Of a stretch of 58,693 bases of DNA, positions 41,367 to 48,307 are shown piece after piece (the first letter of the stretch is position 1; every line of letters starts with the position of its first letter). Source of the stretch: JACVCK01 sp041940385 (lineage in GTDB: Bacteria > Planctomycetota > Phycisphaerae > Phycisphaerales > UBA1924); assembly GCA_041940385.1 (NCBI GenBank), contig JBGTSD010000008.1, positions 1 to 58,693 of the forward strand, given 5' to 3'. The translations under genes were made by a program, and so were the position numbers. The notes beneath the pieces were generated by a model. The model did not search any database, was not told the DNA's origin, and saw only the letters and a list, made by a program, of their open reading frames with translations.

Positions 41367-42152
41367 TTAGCGCGTTCCGGTGAGCCGCGTCATCGCTAAC
41401 TGAAGATCCGACCAGACCTTCTCGCGATTCTCCCGGGTGTAGGCCCTGAGGAGATAGGCAGGATGGAACGTGGGCATCACGGGCGTGTCGCCGTACTGGC
41501 CCCAGCGCCCGCGCATGCTGGACATCGTGTCGCGGGAGCCGAGCAGGTAGTTCGCGGCGGGCTTGCCGAGCGCCACGATCACGCGGGGACGGATGATCGC
41601 GACCTGCTCGCGCAGGTACGGGCCGCAGCGATCCGCCTCGTCGGGCGTGGGCGTTGCGTTGTTGGGCGGCCTGGCCTTGAGGACATTCGCGATGTAGACA
41701 TTTTCACGTCGAAGCCCCATCGCCTTGATCATGTCGTCGAGCTTCTGGCCGGCGCGACCGACGAACGGGCGACCCGTTCGATCCTCTTCGGCGCCCGGCG
41801 CTTCGCCGACGAACATCAGGCCGGCGCAGGGGTCTCCCTCACCGAACACCGTCCGTGCATGGGCCGTTGCGGCGGTGCAATGGGGACACTCGGCGTCGTG
41901 ACGGTCGCGGAGGGCGTCGAGGAGGGCCTGTCGCCGGGCGCGCTCGTCCTGGTCAGGCGCCGGCGCCCTGGGCTTGGACTCGACGACGACATCGGCGGGC
42001 GCTGCGGGCGCATCGCGGGACGTGAGGCGCACGGGCACGAAGTCGACGCCGAGCAGGCGCGCGGTCTCGAGGTTCTGCGCGAAAACACGGCCGAGCCCTT
42101 CGGGCCCGGCCGCGCGTGGTGTGTTCCCAAGTTGCCCCGGGGCGCCGGTCAT
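41367..42152 (-). CDS. uracil-DNA glycosylase, family 4-like, with altered Fe-S ligands
   Basis: Removes uracil from DNA to start base-excision repair. The 261-residue protein has LMFVGEAPGAEEDRTGRPFVGRAGQ (water-activating/uracil-pocket region), YIANVLKARPPNNATPTPDE and PTFHPAYLLR. Family 4 enzymes usually bind a 4Fe-4S cluster with four cysteines. Here the first pair is present (ECPHC) and the last is CGPYL, but the third position, normally KCRPPGN, is KARPPNN, so one ligand is Ala. An extra Cys occurs in GDPCAG. The cluster may be lost or remodelled; a cluster-less variant is also known in other groups. The N-terminal 90 residues are a variable linker. TAGCAT lies 6 nt before the ATG. Confidence 0.88.
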   Translation of the reverse strand: MTGAPGQLGNTPRAAGPEGLGRVFAQNLETARLLGVDFVPVRLTSRDAPAAPADVVVESKPRAPAPDQDERARRQALLDALRDRHDAECPHCTAATAHARTVFGEGDPCAGLMFVGEAPGAEEDRTGRPFVGRAGQKLDDMIKAMGLRRENVYIANVLKARPPNNATPTPDEADRCGPYLREQVAIIRPRVIVALGKPAANYLLGSRDTMSSMRGRWGQYGDTPVMPTFHPAYLLRAYTRENREKVWSDLQLAMTRLTGTR

Positions 42153-42158
42153 AGCAGC

Positions 42159-42164
42159 ATGCTA
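42159..42164 (-). promoter_or_regulatory. -10 element of the UDG gene (leaderless type)
   Basis: TAGCAT on the minus strand, 6 nt before the ATG at 42152. Confidence 0.45.
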
Positions 42165-42229
42165 CCGCGTCGGCTTGCCGACGTGTGATGCGGCGCCGCG
42201 GTGGGAGGAGGAGAGAAGGTTCGGGTTGA

Positions 42230-43087
42230 TCAGCCGACGCTGGCGATGGAAGCGCCGCTGCGGCTGAGCCCATTGGAGGACGCCGACTCCTCGTTCGCCG
42301 GTTCGGCGGAGAGGTAGCCGAGCGCCCGCGCGATGAGCGCGCCGCGGCTGGAGGCCTGGAGCTTGCGGTGCAGCGCCTTCACGTGATCGTGCACGGTGTG
42401 GGGGCTGCGATCGAGCCGGATCGCGATCTCCTTCACACTCTCGCCGAGCGCCAGGCGGGAGAGAACCTCCTGCTCGCGCGGCGTGAGCATGCGATTCGCG
42501 CTGATCGGCTCGGCGCCGAACGCCTTTTGCGCACGGTGCGCGACGGCGCGCAGCACGCCGGAGAGCGTGGCGCTGTCGGCGTCCTCGAACGCGCGGCCTG
42601 CGCCGGCGCGCCCGACTTCGACGACAACCACACGACCCGGACGACGCGACGCGATCGTCGCGACGCCCACGAGCAGCTCCACGACGCCGATCGACGCCCA
42701 CTGGCGCCCGGCCTCCTGAGCCGCCCACGACATGCCGACCGGCAGATCCGCGAGGCGCGCGGCCTGCGGACCTTGCCACGACGACGGCTCGCCCAGCGTC
42801 CAGCCGAGCTTGCTCGCCATCTCGAATCGACGACGAATGATCTCTTGGCGGTCCGCCGTCAGCACGGCGCCGGAAGCGCCGACCGACTCGAGACGCAACA
42901 ACGCGCCCGCGCCGTCCACTTCGGCGATCGCGAGCCCGACAGGCGCACCATCAAAGAGCTTGGAGAGCGCGCTCGCCGCACGATCACACCAGTCCTGGGT
43001 TGCGATCGCCGGAAGTGCGCACACGGCCTCCGTCGCTTCCACTGCCTTCGCGACGCGGCCACCATCAACACGGAACATCGAAGCCAT
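42230..43087 (-). CDS. LuxR-type transcriptional regulator
   Basis: A 285-residue regulator with a C-terminal LuxR/FixJ helix-turn-helix (LTPREQEVLSRLALGESVKEIAIRLDRSPHTVHDHVKALHRKL) and a 200-residue N-terminal sensory region (AVCALPAIATQDWCDRAASALSKLFDGAPVGLAIAEVDGAGALLRLESVG) that resembles a GAF-type fold. No phosphoacceptor receiver is seen. The C-terminal 25 residues are Ser/Gly-rich. The ATG at 43087 has AAGGGG 8 nt upstream. Its leader is unusually long (about 200 nt) if the ECF-like promoter at 43299-43323 is used, so post-transcriptional control is possible. Targets unknown. Confidence 0.88.
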   Translation of the reverse strand: MASMFRVDGGRVAKAVEATEAVCALPAIATQDWCDRAASALSKLFDGAPVGLAIAEVDGAGALLRLESVGASGAVLTADRQEIIRRRFEMASKLGWTLGEPSSWQGPQAARLADLPVGMSWAAQEAGRQWASIGVVELLVGVATIASRRPGRVVVVEVGRAGAGRAFEDADSATLSGVLRAVAHRAQKAFGAEPISANRMLTPREQEVLSRLALGESVKEIAIRLDRSPHTVHDHVKALHRKLQASSRGALIARALGYLSAEPANEESASSNGLSRSGASIASVG

Positions 43088-43298
43088 CTGAAGCCCCTTT
43101 CGGTCATGGAAAGGCAGCCCCAACTCGGGGGTACGTAAACGGAGCGACACGGCTCCGTCAGGTGAACTCAATCATTCGATCATGGGGGGCACTGGTCCAC
43201 CCATTCTCGGGTTTTCCTGCTTATCGGACTTGTCGGCTGGGTGAAAGCCCGCCAACACGCCCGCCGAACACCCACTAAATCGGGTATTCAGATCATTC

Positions 43299-43323
43299 TA
43301 CGTTTGGAATCATTCAAAGTTCC
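43299..43323 (-). promoter_or_regulatory. ECF-sigma-like promoter of the LuxR-type gene
   Basis: Minus strand GGAAC (43323-43319), 16-nt spacer, CGTA (43302-43299), the -35 and -10 pattern of many ECF sigma factors. The heptamer GAATGAT occurs twice across it (43315-43309 and 43298-43292, 17 nt apart) and once more at 43177-43171, and a GGATTAATCC palindrome lies upstream at 43347-43356. The 43088-43349 stretch is AT-richer than its surroundings and holds no gene. Confidence 0.45.
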
Positions 43324-43349
43324 CCCCGAGACCCGCCCATTCTGGCGGA

Positions 43350-43919
43350 TTAATCCGGAATCGCGTCTGCTCGGGCGAAAATCCGCGATGCGAGGGCCGC
43401 GGCAAGGGCCTCATCCTGTCCAATAGGGACAGTAATGTCCGGTTGAAGGCCCCGACGGGTCAGCCCCTCGTCGCGATATTGGCTGGTCAGGCGGATCGCC
43501 GAAGATTCGATGGTCCGACCCGGCCGGTAGAGCCGGAAGACCTCGACTTCCACGGCGCCGGCGACGGGGCCCTGATGCTCGCGGAGGTCCTCGTCGCCCG
43601 CGGCGCCGGTGAAGCGAACGGTGACGATGCGCCGCTCGGCGTTGAACGTGCCGTCGACTTCGTCGTCGAAGGACTGCTCGTCGACCACCCAGGGCGTCCA
43701 GAAGCCCGCGGAGGCGCTCGGACGCGTGGTGATCACGCCCGCGCGCGCATCGACGCGATCGAGCTCGAAGCCGGCGCGACGGAGTTCGTCCTTGGCGCCC
43801 TCGAACGCCGCGGCGTAGGCGCCGGCGGGCGTTTCGAACTGAGCGCTCTTCGGCGGCGCAGCGCAGGAGGCGAGCAGCGCGCCGGCGAGAAGCGTCGAGA
43901 TCCGCAGAAAGCGGCTCAT
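43350..43919 (-). CDS. lipoprotein of unknown function
   Basis: A 189-residue lipoprotein: signal MSRFLRISTLLAGALLASC (Cys19), then a domain with FEGAKDELRRAGFELDRVDARAGVITTRP, a stretch typical of small envelope lipoproteins that may pack against a partner, and beta-rich VRFTGAAG and VEVEVFRLYRPG. No family recognised with confidence. A TAGACT -10 lies 8 nt before the ATG. Its stop lies inside the regulatory region of the LuxR-type gene. Confidence 0.7.
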   Translation of the reverse strand: MSRFLRISTLLAGALLASCAAPPKSAQFETPAGAYAAAFEGAKDELRRAGFELDRVDARAGVITTRPSASAGFWTPWVVDEQSFDDEVDGTFNAERRIVTVRFTGAAGDEDLREHQGPVAGAVEVEVFRLYRPGRTIESSAIRLTSQYRDEGLTRRGLQPDITVPIGQDEALAAALASRIFARADAIPD

Positions 43920-43927
43920 GAGCCGGT

Positions 43928-43933
43928 AGTCTA
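43928..43933 (-). promoter_or_regulatory. -10 element of the lipoprotein gene at 43350-43919 (leaderless type)
   Basis: TAGACT on the minus strand, 8 nt (ACCGGCTC) before the ATG at 43919. Confidence 0.45.
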
Positions 43934-44003
43934 TCGAGGACGGGTGGCGCGGTAGGATCGGGCAAGACATCCGCCGCAGCCCGATCCCGGAGAGTTCGAC
44001 CCC

Positions 44004-45212
44004 ATGTCCAAGAGCGTCCCCACCGGCAACGCCGTCGTCGCCCAGTCGGGCGGCCCCACCGCCGTCATCAACCAGTCGCTGGCGGGCGTGGTCGAGGGGC
44101 TGCGCGGGGCAGGGTGCATCGGGACGATCTACGGCGCCCGTCACGGCGTGCGAGGGATGACCAACGACCAGTTCGTCGACCTGAGCGCGGTCTCGGCGGA
44201 GCAGATGGACCTGGTGGCGCGCACGCCCTCCGCGGCGCTGGGCTCGACGCGCGACAAGCCGGACGCGGCGTACTGCGAGCGCATCTTCGCGGCGCTCCAG
44301 AAGCGCGACGTGCGCTACTTCTTCTACATCGGCGGCAACGACTCCTGCGACACGTGCCGCATCGTCAACGAACTCTCCACCAAGGCCGGCTACGACCTGC
44401 GCTGCTTCCACGTGCCCAAGACGATCGACAACGACCTGGCGGAGAACGATCACACGCCGGGCTTCCCCTCCGCCGCGCGCTTCGTCGCGATGGCGACCAT
44501 GGGCGACAACCTCGACAACCAGGCGCTGCCGGGCATCAAGATCAACGTCATCATGGGCCGGCACGCGGGCTTCCTCACCGCCGCGAGCATCCTCGCGAAG
44601 GACCGCGACAGCGACGGGCCTCACCTCGTGTACACGCCCGAGATGGTCTTCGACCCCGAGGACTTCACGACGGCCGTGGACCGCGTCGTGAAGGAATTCG
44701 GCCGCTGCGTCGTGTCGGTGAGCGAAGGCATCCAGGATCGCGCGGGCAACGCCATCGCGGCGACGATCACCATGCTCCAGCGCGAGCGCGATGCGCACGG
44801 CAACATCCAGCTCTCCGGCGTCGGCGCTCTGGGCGACTTCCTCGCCGAGCGCGTGAAGGCCGACCTGACGCCCAAGGGCGGCAAGCCGCCGCGCGTCCGC
44901 GCCGACACCTTCGGATACATGCAGCGCTACTGGCTGGACCCCAGCCCTGTGGATTCGGCGGAAGCGCGCCGCGTCGGCGCATTCGCGGCCGAGTGCGCGC
45001 TCCGCGGCGAGCAGGACGGCTCGATCGTCATCCGGCGTGTGAGCTCTTCGCCGTACAAGAGCGAGTGCGCCCTGGTGAAGCTCGAGCAGGTCGCGGCCAA
45101 GACACGCCACATGCCCGAGGAGTTCATCGCGGGCCCCGGCAAGGTCACGCCGGCGTTCATCGACTATCTGCGCCCGCTCGTCGGGACGCTGCCGAAGTTC
45201 GGGCGGCTCTGA
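44004..45212 (+). CDS. pfp: 6-phosphofructokinase, PPi-dependent type
   Basis: Interconverts fructose 6-phosphate and fructose 1,6-bisphosphate, probably with pyrophosphate as donor. The 402-residue protein has AQSGGPTAVINQSLAG at the N-terminus, FFYIGGNDSCDT at the nucleotide site, where Asn-Asp replaces the Asp-Gly of ATP enzymes, HVPKTIDNDLAEND with the Lys typical of PPi forms, and IMGRHAGFLTAAS. The GGND/PKTIDND pair identifies PPi-PFK-like enzymes, which allow reversible flux. GGAGAG precedes the ATG. It is the second PFK in this window. Followed 24 nt later by an asparaginase-family gene. Confidence 0.9.
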   Translation: MSKSVPTGNAVVAQSGGPTAVINQSLAGVVEGLRGAGCIGTIYGARHGVRGMTNDQFVDLSAVSAEQMDLVARTPSAALGSTRDKPDAAYCERIFAALQKRDVRYFFYIGGNDSCDTCRIVNELSTKAGYDLRCFHVPKTIDNDLAENDHTPGFPSAARFVAMATMGDNLDNQALPGIKINVIMGRHAGFLTAASILAKDRDSDGPHLVYTPEMVFDPEDFTTAVDRVVKEFGRCVVSVSEGIQDRAGNAIAATITMLQRERDAHGNIQLSGVGALGDFLAERVKADLTPKGGKPPRVRADTFGYMQRYWLDPSPVDSAEARRVGAFAAECALRGEQDGSIVIRRVSSSPYKSECALVKLEQVAAKTRHMPEEFIAGPGKVTPAFIDYLRPLVGTLPKFGRL

Positions 45213-45236
45213 AGAGTCGCGACAGGAGACTGGCTC

Positions 45237-46319
45237 ATGGGCGATACGGTGTCACGTCGCGAGTTCCTGGCCGCCGCGGGAGTGGGCGCGGGTCTGCTGG
45301 CGACGGGCTCGCTGGCGCAGGAGGCGCAGCGCGCCGAGCCGAAGCGCGTCGGGCTGGCGCCGACGGAGCGACCGATCGCGATCGCCTCCGGCAACGGCAA
45401 GGAGGTCGTGCGCAAGGCGTACGAGCTGCTCAAGGCCGGCGTCGATCCGCTCGAGGCGGCGGTGACCGGCGTCGCCATCGTCGAGGATGATCCTGACGAC
45501 ATGACCGTCGGCCTCGGCGGCCTGCCTAATGAAGAGGGCGTCGTCGAGCTCGACGCCTCCGTCATGCACGGCCCGACGCACCGCGCCGGCGCCGTCGCTT
45601 CTCTTCGCAACATCAAGAACCCCGCGCGCGTGGCGCTCGAAGTCGCACGACGCACCGATCACGTGCTCCTCGTCGGCGAGGGTGCGCTCAAGTTCGCGCG
45701 CCGCATGGGCTTCCAGGAAGAGAACCTGCTCACCGAGAAGTCCCGCGAGGCCTGGCTCAAGTGGCGCACCACGCTCAATCGCGACGACGACTGGCTCCAG
45801 GACGATGAACTCGACATTCCGCCGGGCGACGACAAGCAGGCCGCGGCCGGGCCCGTCCCCTTCACCACCGGCACCGTGCACTGCTCGTGCCTTACCGGCG
45901 CCGGCGATCTCGCGGGCACGACCAGCACCAGCGGCCTGTCGTGGAAGCTGCCGGGACGCGTCGGCGACTCGCCGATCATCGGCGCCGGCCTCTACACCGA
46001 CAACGCCGTCGGCTCCGCCGGCGCGACGGGGCGCGGCGAGGCCGTCATCCAGGTCTGCGGCGCCAGGTCCATCGTCATGCGCATGGAGATGGGCGACAGC
46101 CCGACCGACGCCTGCCTCCACGTCCTCAAGATGATCGCCGATCGCACGCGCCTCAAGCGCCTCCAGGACGCGCAGGGCCGCCCGAACTTCAACGTCACGC
46201 TCTACGCGCTCCGCAAGGACGGCGCGTTCGGCTCCGCGTGCATGCTGCCCGGTGGTTCGTTCGCAGTGTGCGACAGCGCGGGCGCGCGGGCCATGCCCTC
46301 CGTCGTGCTCTTCGAGTGA
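45237..46319 (+). CDS. N4-glycosylasparaginase/isoaspartyl-peptidase-like Ntn hydrolase with Tat signal
   Basis: A 360-residue self-cleaving amidohydrolase of the glycosylasparaginase/plant-type asparaginase superfamily. A twin-arginine signal (SRREFLAAAGVGAGLLATG) shows export in folded form. The nucleophile is the Thr that follows autocleavage in TTGTVHC. The motif DLAGTTSTSGLSWKLPGRVGDSPIIGAGLYTDN is typical and forms the substrate pocket, followed by GATGRGEAV. Substrate (glycoasparagine, isoaspartyl peptides or Asn) cannot be told from sequence. AGGAG lies upstream of the ATG; 6 nt separate it from dtd. Confidence 0.9.
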   Translation: MGDTVSRREFLAAAGVGAGLLATGSLAQEAQRAEPKRVGLAPTERPIAIASGNGKEVVRKAYELLKAGVDPLEAAVTGVAIVEDDPDDMTVGLGGLPNEEGVVELDASVMHGPTHRAGAVASLRNIKNPARVALEVARRTDHVLLVGEGALKFARRMGFQEENLLTEKSREAWLKWRTTLNRDDDWLQDDELDIPPGDDKQAAAGPVPFTTGTVHCSCLTGAGDLAGTTSTSGLSWKLPGRVGDSPIIGAGLYTDNAVGSAGATGRGEAVIQVCGARSIVMRMEMGDSPTDACLHVLKMIADRTRLKRLQDAQGRPNFNVTLYALRKDGAFGSACMLPGGSFAVCDSAGARAMPSVVLFE

Positions 46320-46326
46320 CGGCGCC

Positions 46327-46794
46327 ATGATCATCGTCGCGCAGCGCGTGTCCGAGGCGCGCGTCCGGGTTGAGGAAGGGCCGGGCGCGGGGCATGACGA
46401 GTCCATCGGGCGCGGCCTCGTGCTCCTCGTCGCCGTCGAGCACGCCGACACCGAGGCCGACCTCGACTGGGGCGCCGACAAGTGCGCCAACCTGCGCATC
46501 TTCCCCGACGACGCCGGCAAGATGAACCGCTCGCTGCTCGATCTCCCCGCCGATGACCGCGGTGTGATGGTGATCAGCCAGTTCACGCTCGCCGGCGATG
46601 CGCAGAAGGGCAACCGTCCCAGCTTCGTCGACGCCGCGCCCCCGGACAAGGCCGCGCCGCTCGTCGAACGGCTGGCCTCCCGCCTCGAATCGCACCACGG
46701 ACTGCGCGTTGCGCGCGGCGTGTTCGCGGCCCACATGCTGGTGTCGCTGACCAACGACGGCCCGGTGACGATCACGCTCAAGCGCGGGGGGTAA
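46327..46794 (+). CDS. dtd: D-aminoacyl-tRNA deacylase
   Basis: Removes D-amino acids (and glycine mischarged on tRNA-Ala) from tRNAs. The 155-residue protein has the family signatures MVISQFTLAGDAQKGNRPSF (substrate pocket) and TNDGPVTITL (the Gly-cisPro-like motif region), with the N-terminal MIIVAQRVSEARV strand. Length and motif spacing are normal. The ATG is 7 nt after the stop of the Ntn-hydrolase gene, so they are cotranscribed. REP-like copy D follows. Confidence 0.93.
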   Translation: MIIVAQRVSEARVRVEEGPGAGHDESIGRGLVLLVAVEHADTEADLDWGADKCANLRIFPDDAGKMNRSLLDLPADDRGVMVISQFTLAGDAQKGNRPSFVDAAPPDKAAPLVERLASRLESHHGLRVARGVFAAHMLVSLTNDGPVTITLKRGG

Positions 46795-46806
46795 CGTCGG
46801 GACGGT

Positions 46807-46843
46807 CCGACTCTTCGTCGCGGACTCCTCAGAGTCGGCTTCC
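46807..46843 (-). repeat. REP-like hairpin, copy D
   Basis: Minus strand GGAAG, stem CCGACTCT, core GAGGAGTCCGCGACGA, stem AGAGTCGG. It fills the 54-nt gap between the convergent ends of dtd and the gene at 46849-47550. Its stem sequence differs from all other copies yet still pairs fully. Confidence 0.75.
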
Positions 46844-46848
46844 GCCGC

Positions 46849-47550
46849 TCAACGCTTCGGCTGATTGGTCTTGATGTCCCGGCCTCGAAGCTGACGTGTC
46901 ATGTCGCGAAGGAATCGCGCCGTGCGCGCGCGTTCGTTCGGATTCGCGTACGCCGCGATGTCTTCCTGCATCATCGTGAAGAAGTTCGCCGCGCGATCGG
47001 CGGTGAGCGGTCGGGCGTCGCGCCGTCCCTGCTCGGCGTCGCGCTCGGCCTGCTCCTTCATCTCCTCCAGCCGCTGCGCATCGTCCACCTCGCGCTGCTG
47101 ACCGGTGAGCTGCTCCATCATCTTCTGCCACTCGATCGCCGTCTCCTCGAGATGCTTCGCGCGATCCTCCGGGGCCACCTGCGCATACTTCGCGGCGTAG
47201 GACGTCATCATGTCCACGCCGAGCTTGCGCACGTTCCGCTCGAGCCGCTCGCGCGCCTCGCCCCGGATCCCCGCGGCGAACGACGCCAGCAGCGCCGAAT
47301 CGCTCCCGCCCATGCTCTGCAGCCGCTGCGCCAGGTCCATCACCACGCGCATGCGTTCGTCGATCGGCAGCTTGTTGAAGTCGTCGCTCAGCAGCGTGAA
47401 GCCCAGCACGTCGCGCAGCGGGTCGCGGAGCGCGTCCGGCGCGTTGATCGGGCGCAGCGCCGCCCACGTCATTGCACCGCCGCCGAGCAGGCCAACCGCC
47501 GCGAGGGTGATCCCGATCGTTTGCTGCGCTTGCTTGGAAAGTCCACCCAT
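46849..47550 (-). CDS. membrane-anchored coiled-coil hypothetical protein
   Basis: A 233-residue protein with one N-terminal membrane segment (TIGITLAAVGLLGGGAMTWAAL) and a long helical, highly charged region (RLERNVRKLGVDMM, KHLEETAIEWQKMMEQLTGQQREVDDAQRLEEMKEQAERDAEQG) that should form coiled coil. No family recognised. The ATG at 47550 is 10 nt after the stop of the prepilin-like gene, so it is likely cotranscribed with it. Confidence 0.65.
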   Translation of the reverse strand: MGGLSKQAQQTIGITLAAVGLLGGGAMTWAALRPINAPDALRDPLRDVLGFTLLSDDFNKLPIDERMRVVMDLAQRLQSMGGSDSALLASFAAGIRGEARERLERNVRKLGVDMMTSYAAKYAQVAPEDRAKHLEETAIEWQKMMEQLTGQQREVDDAQRLEEMKEQAERDAEQGRRDARPLTADRAANFFTMMQEDIAAYANPNERARTARFLRDMTRQLRGRDIKTNQPKR

Positions 47551-47560
47551 GGTGTTCGCC

Positions 47561-48202
47561 TCACGGTCCGACGCTGTCCTCCGGGTTCAGGCGGAGCCAG
47601 TCGGCCCGCCAGTCGCCGTAGTAGAGCGCGTTCTGATCGTACTCCTGCCCGCCGGGATGCCGCTCGGCCGAGTCGGCGAACACGGGAAAGTCCGGGTTGT
47701 TCTCGTAGAAACGCGTGACGGAGATCCACGGGCTCCGATCGTCGCGGAAGATCTCGCGCGCCAGCATCAGCGTGCCCGCCCAGTACTCGTACGAGCAGTG
47801 CCGCCCCACCGCTTCATCGAACGACAGCCCCGAGGGAATGTCATCGTCCGACGGACAGATCCAGACTTCCTGCGCATCGAGCATCGGCCCGAACGTGCCG
47901 AGGATTCCGTCCGAGTTCGTCTCGCCGGGCGTCTGGTCCGCCGGGCCCAGCACGCTGCTGTCGTCCAGCGGCAGGCAGTACGGCAGGAACTTGTCCTGCG
48001 ACTGATTCAGAAACACCGCCACGCCCACGCCGATGCCCTTCAGGTTCGACAGGCACTTCACCCGGCGCGATGCCTGCTGCGCGCCGGAGAGCGCCGGCAG
48101 CGTGATCGCGATCAACACCGCGATGATGCCGACGACGACCAGCAGCTCGATGAGCGTAAACGCGCGCCGGGCCTGCTCGGGATGGGGGGCCAACCTCGCC
48201 AG
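47561..48202 (-). CDS. type II/IV prepilin-like protein (pseudopilin)
   Basis: A 213-residue protein with the prepilin N-methylation motif ARRAFTLIELLVVVGIIAVLIAITLP, cut after the residue before Phe, then QASRRVKCLSNLKGIGVGVAVFLNQ, the CLSNLK signature of the planctomycete DUF1559-like pseudopilins. The rest is a variable periplasmic domain (PYCLPLDDSSVLGPADQ, VWICPSDDD, SYEYWAGTLM). No ATG, GTG or TTG sits in a good position; CTG at 48202 is 8 nt after GGAGG and 20 nt after a TAGAGT -10, so I take it as the start. A TTG at 48193 is the alternative. Role: surface or secretion pseudopilin, inferred. Confidence 0.75.
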   Translation of the reverse strand: MARLAPHPEQARRAFTLIELLVVVGIIAVLIAITLPALSGAQQASRRVKCLSNLKGIGVGVAVFLNQSQDKFLPYCLPLDDSSVLGPADQTPGETNSDGILGTFGPMLDAQEVWICPSDDDIPSGLSFDEAVGRHCSYEYWAGTLMLAREIFRDDRSPWISVTRFYENNPDFPVFADSAERHPGGQEYDQNALYYGDWRADWLRLNPEDSVGP

Positions 48203-48222
48203 CGGAGAGTCCTCCTGCAACG

Positions 48223-48228
48223 ACTCTA
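48223..48228 (-). promoter_or_regulatory. -10 element of the pseudopilin gene
   Basis: TAGAGT on the minus strand. Unlike the leaderless cases it is followed by a GGAGG Shine-Dalgarno (48215-48211) and then the CTG at 48202. Confidence 0.4.
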
Positions 48229-48295
48229 GGGGATCGATCGTCCGGTGCGTGTGTTCGGATCCGGGCCGGGCGTGGATTCCCCGGGCCCACGCGCC

Positions 48296-48301
48296 CACAA
48301 T
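48296..48301 (+). promoter_or_regulatory. possible -10 element of the TsaC-phosphatase fusion gene
   Basis: CACAAT ends 6 nt before the GTG at 48308. It fits the leaderless layout but is a weaker hexamer than the others. Confidence 0.25.
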
Positions 48302-48307
48302 GGGCCC

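Noticed and set aside
43088..43349. A riboswitch in the long leader of the LuxR-type gene
   Set aside because: I looked for cyclic di-GMP and cobalamin consensus blocks and found none; only short repeats and a palindrome are visible.
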